NCBI RefSeq assembly: GCF_002420705.1
Contig: NZ_DIIM01000005.1
Location: 99,925 to 163,924 of the forward strand
Direction of reading: 5' to 3'
DNA from: Sphingobacterium sp. UBA5670
Lineage (GTDB): Bacteria; Bacteroidota; Bacteroidia; Sphingobacteriales; Sphingobacteriaceae
Length of the DNA stretch: 64,000 nt
Below are positions 17,220-26,012 of this stretch, piece after piece. The position numbers and the translations under genes were made by a program. The notes below the pieces were generated by a model. That model saw only the letters and a list, made by a program, of their open reading frames with translations. It searched no databases and had not been told where the DNA came from. Positions within the stretch are counted from its first letter, which is position 1; each line of letters begins with the position of its first letter.

Positions 17220-17272
17220 GCTCGTGATGACTTATTTTAACTTAGAGTAGAGTCGGGGCGGTGGTTCTAGGT

Positions 17273-17347
17273 AAAACATCATTACCAGAGATTTTCTCCT
17301 TGAACGAGGATGCTCCAAAGTAAGATCCTGGTAAAAAGTGATGTTTT
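17273..17347. terminator. Imperfect hairpin between ung and the Lrp gene
   Basis: AAAACATCA then TTACCAG (17273-17288) pairs with CTGGTAA and TGATGTTTT (17328-17347), with a four-base bulge on the right arm and a 39-base loop. It lies between convergent genes and has T on one side and A on the other, so it may terminate both; the large loop makes this less sure. Confidence 0.45.
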
Positions 17348-17368
17348 TAATTCGGCCTATTTTCGCGC

Positions 17369-17839
17369 TTAGTATTCTAATGGAATAATAGGCTCTTTTT
17401 TGCTTGTTGACATAATCATCATGGTTTGGAAAGTCTTCACAAAAGGTATTTTGGAGATTTTTTCCATGATAACACCTTCATAAGCTTTGATGTCTTTTAC
17501 ATAAACTTTGAGGATGAAATCGCAATTTCCAGTTACGTGATGGCACTCGGTTACCTCAGGTATCATTTTTACGGCTGCGACAAACTCAGGGATTGCATTA
17601 TGTGTATGGAAGTCAAGTGAGATTTGGATGAATGATTTGATTCCAAGACCCAGTTTTTCCTCGTCAACAAAAGCATGGTAACTTTTTATAAAGCCTGAGT
17701 TTTCCAGTTTACGCACACGTTCTAAAGTCGGTGCGGGAGATAGTCCGATGCTAGATGCAAGCTGCAAATTAGTTATACGACCATTCTCTTGTAATAGTTT
17801 AAGAATTTTTAAATCTGTTTTGTCCGGTGCAAAGGGCAT
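17369..17839 (-). CDS. Lrp/AsnC-family transcriptional regulator
   Basis: A 156-residue DNA-binding regulator. Residues ~8-60 form the winged helix-turn-helix (DLKILKLLQENGRITNLQLASSIGLSP region); residues ~70-140 form the RAM/AsnC ligand-binding sandwich with VTECHHVTGNCDFILKV. Members usually sense amino acids and form octamers that wrap DNA. Two exact 16-bp direct repeats lie 32-77 bp upstream (17871-17916), placed as autoregulatory sites would be. The regulated pathway is unknown; no amino acid operon adjoins it. Confidence 0.9.
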   Translation of the reverse strand: MPFAPDKTDLKILKLLQENGRITNLQLASSIGLSPAPTLERVRKLENSGFIKSYHAFVDEEKLGLGIKSFIQISLDFHTHNAIPEFVAAVKMIPEVTECHHVTGNCDFILKVYVKDIKAYEGVIMEKISKIPFVKTFQTMMIMSTSKKEPIIPLEY

Positions 17840-17870
17840 ATCTTAAGTCTTAATAATCAATAGTATTTGT

Positions 17871-17916
17871 AAATATACAAAATTATATTTGGAAATTTAA
17901 AAATATACAAAATTAT
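17871..17916. promoter_or_regulatory. Tandem 16-bp direct repeats upstream of the Lrp-type gene
   Basis: AAATATACAAAATTAT occurs at 17871-17886 and again, identical, at 17901-17916, a 30-bp period or about three helical turns. On the minus strand each copy contains TAATTTTG, a -7-like box. AT-rich sites phased on the helix are what Lrp-type proteins bind, so these may be its own operator. Confidence 0.4.
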
Positions 17917-18081
17917 TGATGATTAATAGATTTTGTTTATATTGAATGAGCTTTATTATAAATTTAATCGATTTAAAATCATTTGACTGTCATAATCGAT
18001 TGAAATGTGCTCATTTTAATGAAATGGAGTGATAAATGTCATTTTTTTATTAAAAATAGCTTCGTAAGGCTATATAAAATG

Positions 18082-18112
18082 CTGTTTTATTGGCTTTGAA
18101 ATTGTAACTTTG
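18082..18112 (+). promoter_or_regulatory. sufB promoter
   Basis: TAACTTTG at 18105-18112 fits the -7 consensus; 20 bp upstream is CTG, a weaker -33. The leader to the sufB ATG would be about 55 bases. Confidence 0.55.
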
Positions 18113-18171
18113 CAGTTCGATAGTAGCGGAGGTAAAGCCCTCCCAAATTAGTTAAACCGTGAGAGCGCAAT

Positions 18172-19623
18172 ATGAGTACTAAAGACGACGATTTGTTAAA
18201 AGAGCTGGAGCTCGAAGAATATAAATACGGGTTCACGACAGATATCGAAATGGAAATTGCAGCCAAAGGCCTTACTGAGGATACGGTTCGTTTTATTTCG
18301 GCCAAAAAGAATGAACCTGAATGGCTATTGGAATGGAGATTGAAAGCTTTTCGTCATTTCTTGACGTTGAGAATGCCTACTTGGCAAAATTTTAAGGCTC
18401 CTGAAATTGATTTTCAAGAGATTTCTTACTATGCAGCCCCAAAAGCAAAACCACAGCTTAATTCGATGGATGAGGTTGACCCGGAGTTGATTGCTACCTT
18501 TGAAAAATTGGGGATTCCTTTGGATGAGCAAAAAATATTGGCGGGAGTTGTGGCTGTAGATGCTGTCTTCGATTCGGTATCTGTAAAAACAACGTTTCGT
18601 GAGAAATTAAAAGAGCAAGGAGTTATTTTCTGTTCATTTGGTGAGGCTGTGCAAGAGCATCCTGACCTGGTGAAAAAATATTTGGGCACAGTGGTTCCGC
18701 AGACAGATAACATTTATGCAGCATTAAATTCTGCAGTGTTTTCGGATGGATCCTTTGTTTACGTTCCAAAAGGCGTTAGATGTCCAATGGAATTGTCTAC
18801 CTATTTCCGTATCAATGCACAGAATACAGGGCAATTCGAACGCACGTTGATCATTGCGGATGAGGGGGCTTATGTTTCTTATTTGGAGGGATGTACTGCA
18901 CCTATGCGTGATGAAAACCAGCTGCATGCTGCAGTGGTTGAATTGATTGCTGAACGCGATGCTGATATTAAATATTCTACCGTTCAAAACTGGTACCCTG
19001 GTGATAAAGATGGGAAAGGTGGGATATATAACTTTGTAACGAAGCGTGGAATCTGTAAGGGCGATAACAGTAAAATCTCCTGGACCCAAGTAGAAACGGG
19101 CTCTGCAATTACATGGAAATACCCGGGTGTGATTTTAAAGGGTGATAACTCTATTGGCGAGTTTTATTCTGTAGCCATGACGCGTAATCATCAGGTAGCT
19201 GATACAGGAACTAAGATGGTGCATTTGGGTAAAAACACGAAATCTAAAATTATTTCTAAAGGTATCTCTGCTGGTAAGAGCCATAACAGTTATAGAGGTT
19301 TAGTGAAAATCGGTCCAAATGCCGACAACTCACGTAACTTTACGCAATGTGACTCCTTATTGATCGGTGATAAATGTGGGGCACATACATTCCCTTATAT
19401 CGAAAATAGAAATAAGACGGCCAAATTAGAGCATGAGGCGACTACTTCCAAAATCGGTGAGGACCAAGTGTTCTATTTGAATCAACGTGGTATAGATTCT
19501 GAGAAAGCTGTTGGTTTAATTGTCAACGGTTATGCAAAAGAAGTATTAAATCAATTGCCAATGGAGTTTGCAGTAGAAGCTCAAAAATTATTGGCAATTT
19601 CATTAGAAGGTTCAGTAGGATAG
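18172..19623 (+). CDS. sufB: Fe-S cluster assembly protein SufB
   Basis: Scaffold subunit of the SufBC2D complex, on which Fe-S clusters are built. The 483 residues begin with a helical N-terminus and continue into the long parallel beta-helix; family signatures include YVPKGVRCPMELSTYFRIN, YLEGCTAP, YEAKVTR-like stretches and the C-terminal KLEHEATTSKIGEDQVFYL with the conserved histidine. Cysteines expected in the core (GVRC, EGC, QCDSL) are present. It starts the sufBCD run; the gap to sufC (59 bp) holds a perfect hairpin. No sufS or sufE follows, so the desulfurase is encoded elsewhere. Confidence 0.97.
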   Translation: MSTKDDDLLKELELEEYKYGFTTDIEMEIAAKGLTEDTVRFISAKKNEPEWLLEWRLKAFRHFLTLRMPTWQNFKAPEIDFQEISYYAAPKAKPQLNSMDEVDPELIATFEKLGIPLDEQKILAGVVAVDAVFDSVSVKTTFREKLKEQGVIFCSFGEAVQEHPDLVKKYLGTVVPQTDNIYAALNSAVFSDGSFVYVPKGVRCPMELSTYFRINAQNTGQFERTLIIADEGAYVSYLEGCTAPMRDENQLHAAVVELIAERDADIKYSTVQNWYPGDKDGKGGIYNFVTKRGICKGDNSKISWTQVETGSAITWKYPGVILKGDNSIGEFYSVAMTRNHQVADTGTKMVHLGKNTKSKIISKGISAGKSHNSYRGLVKIGPNADNSRNFTQCDSLLIGDKCGAHTFPYIENRNKTAKLEHEATTSKIGEDQVFYLNQRGIDSEKAVGLIVNGYAKEVLNQLPMEFAVEAQKLLAISLEGSVG

Positions 19624-19639
19624 ATAAAAAATCATTGGG

Positions 19640-19659
19640 AATGTAGCAGACGCTACATT
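19640..19659 (+). other. Hairpin in the sufB-sufC gap
   Basis: Perfect stem AATGTAGC/GCTACATT around an AGAC loop, with no T-run after it. It is too weak to be a terminator on its own and may be an mRNA-stability or processing element that sets the ratio of SufB to SufC and SufD. Confidence 0.5.
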
Positions 19660-19682
19660 ACACCATACTCAATACGAATAAA

Positions 19683-20441
19683 ATGTTAAGCATTAAAAAT
19701 TTACATGCGTCTGTAGAAGACAAACAAATATTAAAAGGGTTAAACCTAGAAGTAAAAGCTGGAGAAGTTCATGCGATTATGGGACCGAATGGTGCTGGTA
19801 AAAGTACATTAGGTAATGTATTGGCAGGACGTGAATCATATGAAGTAAGTGAAGGTTCTGCATTATTGGACGGTGTAGATTTATTGGATCTTTCCCCTGA
19901 GGACCGCGCACGTGAAGGGCTGTTTTTGGCTTTTCAATATCCTGTTGAGATTCCGGGCGTATCGAATATCAATTTCTTGAAAACAGCTGTAAATGATATT
20001 CGTGAGTATAAAGGCCTTCCGCCAATGGAAGCGAAGGAATTTTTACAGATGGTGAAAGACAAGCAAAAATTAGTTGAGTTTTCAGCTAATTTGGCGAACC
20101 GTTCCTTAAATGAAGGATTCTCCGGTGGTGAGAAAAAGCGTAACGAAATTTTTCAATTGGCGATGTTGAACCCGAAATTATCTATTTTGGATGAGACAGA
20201 TTCTGGTTTGGATATCGATGCACTTCGTATCGTTGCCAATGGTGTGAATGAATTACGTTCTAAAGACAATGCTTTTATTGTTATTACACACTACCAACGT
20301 TTGTTGGATTATATCGTTCCAGATTTTGTTCACGTATTGTACAATGGCCGTATCGTGAAATCGGGACCTAAAGAATTGGCTTTGGAGCTTGAAGAAAAAG
20401 GATACGATTGGTTAAAAGAATATGATACACAAAACGCCTAA
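19683..20441 (+). CDS. sufC: Fe-S assembly ATPase SufC
   Basis: Soluble ABC-type ATPase that drives conformational change in the SufBC2D scaffold. The 252 residues contain Walker A GPNGAGKST, the Q-loop FLAFQYPVEIPGV typical of SufC, signature FSGGEKKRNEIFQ, and Walker B LSILDETDSGLD, in which SufC proteins carry DE-T-DSGLD. There is no membrane domain. It lies 59 bp after sufB and 59 bp before sufD. Confidence 0.97.
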   Translation: MLSIKNLHASVEDKQILKGLNLEVKAGEVHAIMGPNGAGKSTLGNVLAGRESYEVSEGSALLDGVDLLDLSPEDRAREGLFLAFQYPVEIPGVSNINFLKTAVNDIREYKGLPPMEAKEFLQMVKDKQKLVEFSANLANRSLNEGFSGGEKKRNEIFQLAMLNPKLSILDETDSGLDIDALRIVANGVNELRSKDNAFIVITHYQRLLDYIVPDFVHVLYNGRIVKSGPKELALELEEKGYDWLKEYDTQNA

Positions 20442-20500
20442 TCTTTTATCTGAGTAAATAGGATTAGAAGAGAATTTTGGCGATTTGATTAAAAAATAAC

Positions 20501-21808
20501 ATGAGTACATTAGTTTCAGAATCATTACTTCAACAAGTGTTGGGAGCTTTCAAAGAGCAAGGCGTGTCAGGCGAACCTTCGTTTTTCGTGGAAGCCCGCC
20601 AACTTGCATTCGAGCGTTTCGAAGCAGCAGGCTTTCCCACCGTTAAGAATGAAGAATGGAAATATACAAACATCCACAGTATTATCAATAAGCCTTATGC
20701 GCTTGATGTCGATGTGGATATCGAAGGCTTAGACTTTAGTGCAGGTGAAATTCCTCAGTTGGATGCCTACCGCATTATCTTGGTGAATGGTCAGTATGTA
20801 TTAGCAGTAAGTGAATTAGAAAATGTGAAGGGACTGTCGGTTATTCCAATGGATGAAGCTGATTCAGAGCCGGCATTTGAGGCCCATTTTGCTAAATATG
20901 CGGATAAGTCAGACAATATTATGGTCGCATTGAATACGGCTGCTTTTACCAATGGTGTTTTTATCCATTTGAAAAAGGGAGTTGTACTTGATAAACCAAT
21001 ACAGATTATTCATGTCGCTACAGGGAAAGAGGATTTCTTTGCACAAACACGTAATTTGATTGTTGTCGAGCCAAATGCAGAACTTGAATTGATCGAAAGT
21101 TTTATCACTGCAGAAGGTACCGCAAATAATGTACACAATAAGGTTTCTGAGATTATCGTCAAAGAGAACGCTAAAGTACAACATTATTATTTGCAGCTCG
21201 CAGAATCTGTAAGCCGTTACTTTAATCATACAGAGGTATACCAAGAAAAATATAGCCTTTACAATAATTACAACTGTAATTTTCCTGGCGCTTCGTTTAT
21301 CCGTAACAATATCAATGTTCGCCTGGATGCAGAGCATGTGGAAAGCCATTTATATGGAATCAACTTAACGGCTGCTGATCAATTGGTTGATAATCATACC
21401 ATCGTAGACCACCTTAAGCCACATTGTGAGTCTTACGAATGGTATAAAAATATTACACAGGACAAGTCCGTTGCGGTTTTCAATGGAAAAATCTTTGTGC
21501 GCGAGGATGCTCAAAAAACGAATGCTTTTCAACAGAACAATAATATGTTGATGTCGGACAATTCGGCGGTCTATACCAAACCGCAATTGGAGATTTTTGC
21601 GGATGACGTAAAATGTTCCCACGGATGTACCATCGGTCAGTTTGATAATGAAGCACTATTTTATTTGAGAGCAAGAGGAATTGGTGAAGAATCTGCCCGT
21701 ATCTTGTTGGTACACGCATTTGCATTTGACGTAACTACACGTTTCTCTAATGAAGTTGTTCGCAAATATGTTGAAGAGCTTGTAGAGGAAAGCCTAAGAA
21801 CAAATTAA
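20501..21808 (+). CDS. sufD: Fe-S cluster assembly protein SufD
   Basis: SufB paralogue and third subunit of the SufBC2D scaffold, needed for iron acquisition. The 435 residues start with a helical segment including NEEWKYTN, and end with the shared SUF beta-helix motifs KCSHGCTIGQFDNEALFYLRARG. The signature histidine and cysteine (CSHGC) are present. It closes the cluster; a strong terminator follows at 21836. Confidence 0.96.
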   Translation: MSTLVSESLLQQVLGAFKEQGVSGEPSFFVEARQLAFERFEAAGFPTVKNEEWKYTNIHSIINKPYALDVDVDIEGLDFSAGEIPQLDAYRIILVNGQYVLAVSELENVKGLSVIPMDEADSEPAFEAHFAKYADKSDNIMVALNTAAFTNGVFIHLKKGVVLDKPIQIIHVATGKEDFFAQTRNLIVVEPNAELELIESFITAEGTANNVHNKVSEIIVKENAKVQHYYLQLAESVSRYFNHTEVYQEKYSLYNNYNCNFPGASFIRNNINVRLDAEHVESHLYGINLTAADQLVDNHTIVDHLKPHCESYEWYKNITQDKSVAVFNGKIFVREDAQKTNAFQQNNNMLMSDNSAVYTKPQLEIFADDVKCSHGCTIGQFDNEALFYLRARGIGEESARILLVHAFAFDVTTRFSNEVVRKYVEELVEESLRTN

Positions 21809-21835
21809 ATCCATATTGGATTATATAGCTTTTTA

Positions 21836-21875
21836 AATATGGCGTTTATCGATGAGGTAAACGCCATATTTTTTT
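21836..21875 (+). terminator. Terminator after sufD
   Basis: Stem AATATGGCGTTTA/TAAACGCCATATT with a nine-base loop and a T-run, 28 bp after the sufD stop. Confidence 0.9.
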
Positions 21876-22167
21876 ACATCAACAATAGGGATTCACAGGA
21901 TATTTTGTAGGTTTGTAATACGATGTACAAATCTCTATATACAACTTACGCTTATAAACCTTGGGTTTTATAGCGTGCTCGCTTTTTTCTAGTCAAGTTT
22001 GTCTATTTAAATAACAGGAGTTTTTCCTGATATCGGGTATTTATTTTTCTATATTACCTTCGGTTTCATGTTTATATTCTTTTTATTGAATAGCGCTGTT
22101 TTGCGAACTTTATAATAATGTGCTGGTTGTTCATAGCCAGTTGCAGGTTGTATTTAATTAAAATTTC
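21876..22167. other. Intergenic region sufD-MFS gene
   Basis: About 290 bp after the terminator with no gene. The only structure seen is a short hairpin CAGGA/TCCTG near 22015-22029; no clear TAnnTTTG box was found for the MFS gene. Confidence 0.5.
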
Positions 22168-23391
22168 ATGGAAAAGAATAACTGGTTTCGTACCTATAGT
22201 TATATATGGATAGGACAATTTATTTCCCTGTTGTCCAGTTCTGCTGTCAATTTTTCAATTATGATATGGTTGAGTTTGACACATAAATCTGCGGAGGTAT
22301 TGGCTTTTGCCGCTATTGCAGGTTTACTGCCCCAAGCAATTATTGGCCCTTTTGCGGGAGTATTCATTGATCGCTGGAATAGAATGAAAGTGATGATCTT
22401 TGCAGACGGTTTTATTGCACTTTGTACACTGGGAATGACATTTGTATTGAAAAGTGACGGTACCAATATGTTTCTCATCTATTTATTGATGGCCTGCCGA
22501 TCCATTGGATCAGCATTCCATACACCAGCAATGCAAGCTATCGCACCGCTTTTGGTGCCTGAGGACAAGCTGTTGCGGGTATCGGGGATAAACCAGATGC
22601 TCCAGTCGGTAAGCAGCATCGCGGGACCGGCCTTGGGTACCTTGGCAATTACTTATTTTCCCATCGCACGTGTTTTGTACCTAGACGTTGTGGGGGCTGT
22701 TGTGGCCATTGCTTCTTTGTTTTTTGTGACGATTCCGCATCTGCCAACATCTGGTAACAAGCCTTCCATCCCTGTGGTCTTAAAGGAACTTAAAGAAGGG
22801 ATGAACGCTATTTATCAAAATAAAGGCCTGGGGATGCTCTTTTTATATGCTATGGTAGCAACATTTTGTATTATGCCCGTTGCCATTATGTTTTCTTTGC
22901 TGACAATCGGTCATTACGGAGGAGGGAAATGGGAAATGAGTGTGATTGAAATTATCTGGGGCGTCGGGATGCTGGTCGGCGGAAGCTTTTTGGGGCTGGC
23001 AAAGGTATCTGTTTCGAAAGTCGTACTGGTCAATAGCATGCATATTGCCTTGGGAGTTACCTTTGCGATATCCGGCTGGTTTCCCTCAAGTTGGTTTATT
23101 CCATTTGTTATTATGACGGGAATCGGTGGAGTCTCAATGTCTATTTTCTCGGCATCTTTTATGGCGATTATCCAGGAGCAAGTGTCTGCAGAGATGTTGG
23201 GACGGGTATTTTCGCTCTATTTTAGCATAGCAATTTTACCAAGTATGATAGGTCTTCTTTTTACAGGGTTTATTGCAGATGCTATCGGTGTTGCTACAGC
23301 TTTTATTATAGCAGGATTTATTGTGGTACTCGTCGGATTGCTGTCTTTTTTCAATGGGTCCGTTATGGCACTGGAAAGAAAGAAAGCATGA
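22168..23391 (+). CDS. MFS efflux transporter (MefA-like group)
   Basis: A 12-helix major facilitator of the MFS_3 group that includes macrolide exporters. The 407 residues show the N-terminal SYIWIGQFISLLSSS and the loop-2/3 motif GVFIDRWNRMKVMIFADG, the D-x-x-x-R pattern of motif A. The second half repeats the arrangement less strictly. Inner membrane, presumably a proton-driven drug or metabolite exporter; substrate unknown. No regulator is adjacent. It ends 15 bp before a bidirectional terminator shared with tRNA-Gly. Confidence 0.85.
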   Translation: MEKNNWFRTYSYIWIGQFISLLSSSAVNFSIMIWLSLTHKSAEVLAFAAIAGLLPQAIIGPFAGVFIDRWNRMKVMIFADGFIALCTLGMTFVLKSDGTNMFLIYLLMACRSIGSAFHTPAMQAIAPLLVPEDKLLRVSGINQMLQSVSSIAGPALGTLAITYFPIARVLYLDVVGAVVAIASLFFVTIPHLPTSGNKPSIPVVLKELKEGMNAIYQNKGLGMLFLYAMVATFCIMPVAIMFSLLTIGHYGGGKWEMSVIEIIWGVGMLVGGSFLGLAKVSVSKVVLVNSMHIALGVTFAISGWFPSSWFIPFVIMTGIGGVSMSIFSASFMAIIQEQVSAEMLGRVFSLYFSIAILPSMIGLLFTGFIADAIGVATAFIIAGFIVVLVGLLSFFNGSVMALERKKA

Positions 23392-23406
23392 TCTTGATTT
23401 AAAAAG

Positions 23407-23437
23407 AAAAAGCTTCCAAATTTTGGAAGCTTTTTTT
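23407..23437. terminator. Bidirectional terminator, MFS gene and tRNA-Gly
   Basis: Stem AGCTTCCAAA/TTTTGGAAGCT with almost no loop, flanked by A-run and T-run, between the plus-strand MFS gene and the minus-strand tRNA. Confidence 0.9.
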
Positions 23438-23438
23438 G

Positions 23439-23511
23439 AGCGAAAGACGAGATTCGAACTCGCGACCCCAACCTTGGCAAGGTTGTGCTCTACCAACTGA
23501 GCTACTTTCGC
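23439..23511 (-). tRNA. tRNA-Gly (anticodon GCC)
   Basis: A 73-base cloverleaf read on the minus strand: acceptor GCGAAAG/CTTTCGC, D-arm with AGCTCAGTTGGTAGAGC, anticodon stem CAACC/GGTTG around loop TTGCCAA (anticodon GCC, read GGC/GGT), and T-arm GCGAG-TTCGAAT-CTCGT. The discriminator base is T, as in bacterial tRNA-Gly. The 3' CCA is not encoded. It has its own promoter and terminator. Confidence 0.97.
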
Positions 23512-23521
23512 GTTGATGCTA

Positions 23522-23552
23522 CAAAAGTAAGGCATTTATTCGTATTCTGCAA
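23522..23552 (-). promoter_or_regulatory. tRNA-Gly promoter
   Basis: On the minus strand TTG (23550-23552), 20 bp, TACTTTTG (23522-23529), ending ten bases before the tRNA 5' end. The spacing equals that of the other clear promoters in this window. Confidence 0.8.
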
Positions 23553-23570
23553 GAGAAAAAGCAAAAAATG

Positions 23571-25115
23571 TTAACTTAAATTGATCGCATCGACACAATT
23601 AATACCGTCTATAGCCGCTGAAATGATACCTCCAGCATACCCTGCACCTTCACCACAAGGGTAAAGTCCTTTGACCTGAGGGTGTTGTAAATCTTCTTTA
23701 TTTCTAGGGATCCGAATCGGTGAAGATGTACGTGACTCTACACCAACTAAAATGGCTTCATTGGTATAGTACCCTTTCATCTTTTTGCCAAAGATTGGCA
23801 ATGCACCGCGTAATGCATCGTGAACAAAAGCAGGTAGTACTTCGGTGAGATCTGCAGAGGCCGTTCCCGGTTTGTACGAGTTTTCCGGCAGATCCATAGA
23901 CACACGTCCTTCGACAAAGTCGACCATGCGTTGCGCCGGAGCAACGAGTTTTCCGCCACCTACGGCAAAGGCCGTTCGCTCGATCTCTTTCTGAAAATTA
24001 AGCAATGCAAATGGATCCTTATGTGCGTTGGCAACGTCCTCGAGGTTAATCTGAATAACGGTGCCTGAATTGGCGTGCGGATTATTTCGTTTGGATGGGG
24101 ACCATCCGTTGACAACGATTTCATCTAAATCTGTTGCACAGGGAGCAATAACTCCACCTGGGCACATGCAGAATGAAAATACCCCACGGTCATTAACCTG
24201 TTCAACCAAACTATAATATGCCGGCGGCAAATGTTCGCTTCTTACCTGGCAATGGTATTGCGCCTGATCAATGATTGACTGCGGATGTTCGATGCGGACA
24301 CCTAAAGCAAAGGCTTTGGCTTCGATCAGCCAGTTATTACGGTGAAAAAGTTCAAACATGTCCCGTGCAGAGTGTCCTGTTGCGACGATGACGTGATCGG
24401 CCTTAATTTCTTCTCCGCTGGCTAACTTGACACCGCGCACTTGACCGAAAGATTCTAAAATATCGTCGACACGTTGGTCAAAATGGAATTCGCCCCCAAA
24501 TTCAAGGACACTCTCACGCATGGCTTCAATAATATGTGGCAGTTTATTTGTGCCAATATGTGGTCGTGCATTGACCAGGATATCTGTCGTAGCACCGTGG
24601 GAGACAAAAAGATTGAGCACTTTGTCTACATCACCTCTCTTATTAGAACGTGTATATAGTTTCCCATCGGAGTAAGTTCCGGCTCCGCCTTCACCAAAAC
24701 AGTAGTTTGATTCGGGATTTACGATGCCTTCCCGGTTTAGCTTTGCTAGATCGCGTCTACGGTCTTGGACCTTTTTACCGCGTTCGATTACAATTGGTTT
24801 GAGCCCACGTTCAATACAGCGGATAGCCGCAAATAGGCCGGCAGGGCCCGCGCCAATAATAATAACAGGTTTTCCGTCTTTAACGGACTTAAAATTATTT
24901 TCGTAGATTTCCGGAACAGGCAGTTCGTCAATGTAGTAAATAACCCGAGCTCGATAGACAACCTGTTTACTACGTGCATCAATGGAACGTTTACGGATTT
25001 TATAACCTTTGACTTGTCGAGGTTGGACTTTCAGGGCTTTGATCCCTTGCTGTAGAATATACTGATCGTCCTCAATTCTTTCTGGAAGTATTGCAATTTC
25101 AATTTCTTTTTGCAT
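23571..25115 (-). CDS. FAD-dependent oxidoreductase, COG2509 family
   Basis: A 514-residue flavoprotein of unknown physiological role. Residues ~1-80 form an extra N-terminal domain (KALKVQPRQVKGYKIRKRSID) typical of COG2509; the FAD Rossmann motif is VIIIGAGPAGLFAA near residue 85. Further motifs are SYCFGEGGAGTYSDGKL-like residues (NYCFGEGGAGTYSDG), VIVATGHSARD and the closing GLYPCGEGAGYAGGI that contacts FAD. Cytoplasmic. Single gene, with the tRNA downstream on the same strand. Annotation in databases is often just 'uncharacterised FAD-dependent protein'. Confidence 0.85.
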   Translation of the reverse strand: MQKEIEIAILPERIEDDQYILQQGIKALKVQPRQVKGYKIRKRSIDARSKQVVYRARVIYYIDELPVPEIYENNFKSVKDGKPVIIIGAGPAGLFAAIRCIERGLKPIVIERGKKVQDRRRDLAKLNREGIVNPESNYCFGEGGAGTYSDGKLYTRSNKRGDVDKVLNLFVSHGATTDILVNARPHIGTNKLPHIIEAMRESVLEFGGEFHFDQRVDDILESFGQVRGVKLASGEEIKADHVIVATGHSARDMFELFHRNNWLIEAKAFALGVRIEHPQSIIDQAQYHCQVRSEHLPPAYYSLVEQVNDRGVFSFCMCPGGVIAPCATDLDEIVVNGWSPSKRNNPHANSGTVIQINLEDVANAHKDPFALLNFQKEIERTAFAVGGGKLVAPAQRMVDFVEGRVSMDLPENSYKPGTASADLTEVLPAFVHDALRGALPIFGKKMKGYYTNEAILVGVESRTSSPIRIPRNKEDLQHPQVKGLYPCGEGAGYAGGIISAAIDGINCVDAINLS

Positions 25116-25274
25116 AGTATGAGGGCTGGGTTTTTATCCCAAAACCGAGACAAAGTTAATGAATATTGGTTATTTGGAGATTTGGAAATAAAAATATTCT
25201 TATCTTAGTAAGAGCTTGGTATATGCTTTGATAGTGTAACCGTATAATTTGAATAGTATTTAATTCTTTGAACA

Positions 25275-25859
25275 ATGAAAATTAAAAGATTTTTGGTCGC
25301 CCTATGTGGTTTGTTTGCATTAGTATCATTAAACTCATGTGGCTACAATACAATGGTCTCACAGGATGAGAACGTTAAAGGAAAATGGGCACAAGTTGAA
25401 AATGCTTATCAACGTCGTGCAGATCTAGTTCCAAATTTGGTCAATACTGTAAAAGGAGCGGCAAAACATGAAGAAAGCACGTTAACGGCAGTCGTAGAGG
25501 CAAGAGCTAAAGCAACTTCGGTGACGATTAATGCCGATGATTTGTCTGAGGAGAATATTGCCAAGTTTCAAAAAGTTCAGGATGAATTCAGCGGTTCATT
25601 GAGTCGTCTTTTGGCCTCGGTTGAAGCTTATCCTGATTTGAAGGCAAATCAGAACTTTTTGGAATTACAAGCACAGTTGGAAGGTACTGAAAATCGTATT
25701 TCAACAGAACGCAGATCTTACAATGAAGCTGTACAGCAATATAATACCACTGTACGTAGCTTCCCGAATAATTTAATGGCGGGTATGTTTGGATTTAAGG
25801 CAAAAGGTACATTTACTGCGGCCCCAGGTTCGGATAAAGCGCCAACTGTATCATTCTAA
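25275..25859 (+). CDS. lemA: LemA-family lipoprotein
   Basis: A 194-residue LemA protein: coiled helical bundle anchored to the membrane. The N-terminus is a lipoprotein signal with lipobox LNSC (Cys22), followed by GYNTMVSQDENVKGKWAQVENAYQRRADLVPNLV-type family motifs (VKGKWAQVENAYQRR, DLVPNLVNTVKG) and the RRSYNEAVQQYN segment. Function is unclear in bacteria. It heads a lemA-TPM-TPM cluster, a combination that recurs widely, suggesting a shared envelope process. A terminator follows at 25888, so the TPM genes may be transcribed separately or by read-through. Confidence 0.93.
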   Translation: MKIKRFLVALCGLFALVSLNSCGYNTMVSQDENVKGKWAQVENAYQRRADLVPNLVNTVKGAAKHEESTLTAVVEARAKATSVTINADDLSEENIAKFQKVQDEFSGSLSRLLASVEAYPDLKANQNFLELQAQLEGTENRISTERRSYNEAVQQYNTTVRSFPNNLMAGMFGFKAKGTFTAAPGSDKAPTVSF

Positions 25860-25887
25860 TAGCAGTTTGTTAGCAATGAATGGGATG

Positions 25888-25930
25888 ATGGATGATGCGG
25901 CTTGCGTATAAGCTCATCATCCATTTTTTT
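25888..25930 (+). terminator. Terminator after lemA
   Basis: Stem ATGGATGATG/CATCATCCAT with a 17-base loop, then a T-run, 28 bp after the lemA stop. Confidence 0.75.
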
Positions 25931-26012
25931 ATCGGGTTTTTAATTCATCAGGTATTTTGGATGCCGAGTAAATTTTGCTGATCCGATCTTTGAGTGTAAA
26001 CGTATATCAACT

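Larger units (their letters stand above)
17840..18171. other. Intergenic region between the Lrp-type gene and sufB
   Basis: 332 bp, very AT-rich, no ORF. It holds the tandem repeats (17871-17916) and the sufB promoter (18082-18112). I see no palindrome that would suggest an IscR- or Fur-type site. Confidence 0.6.

Noticed and set aside
23217..23535. Two minus-strand frames over the tRNA-Gly region
   Set aside because: They cross the tRNA and the end of the MFS gene and have no protein-like features.
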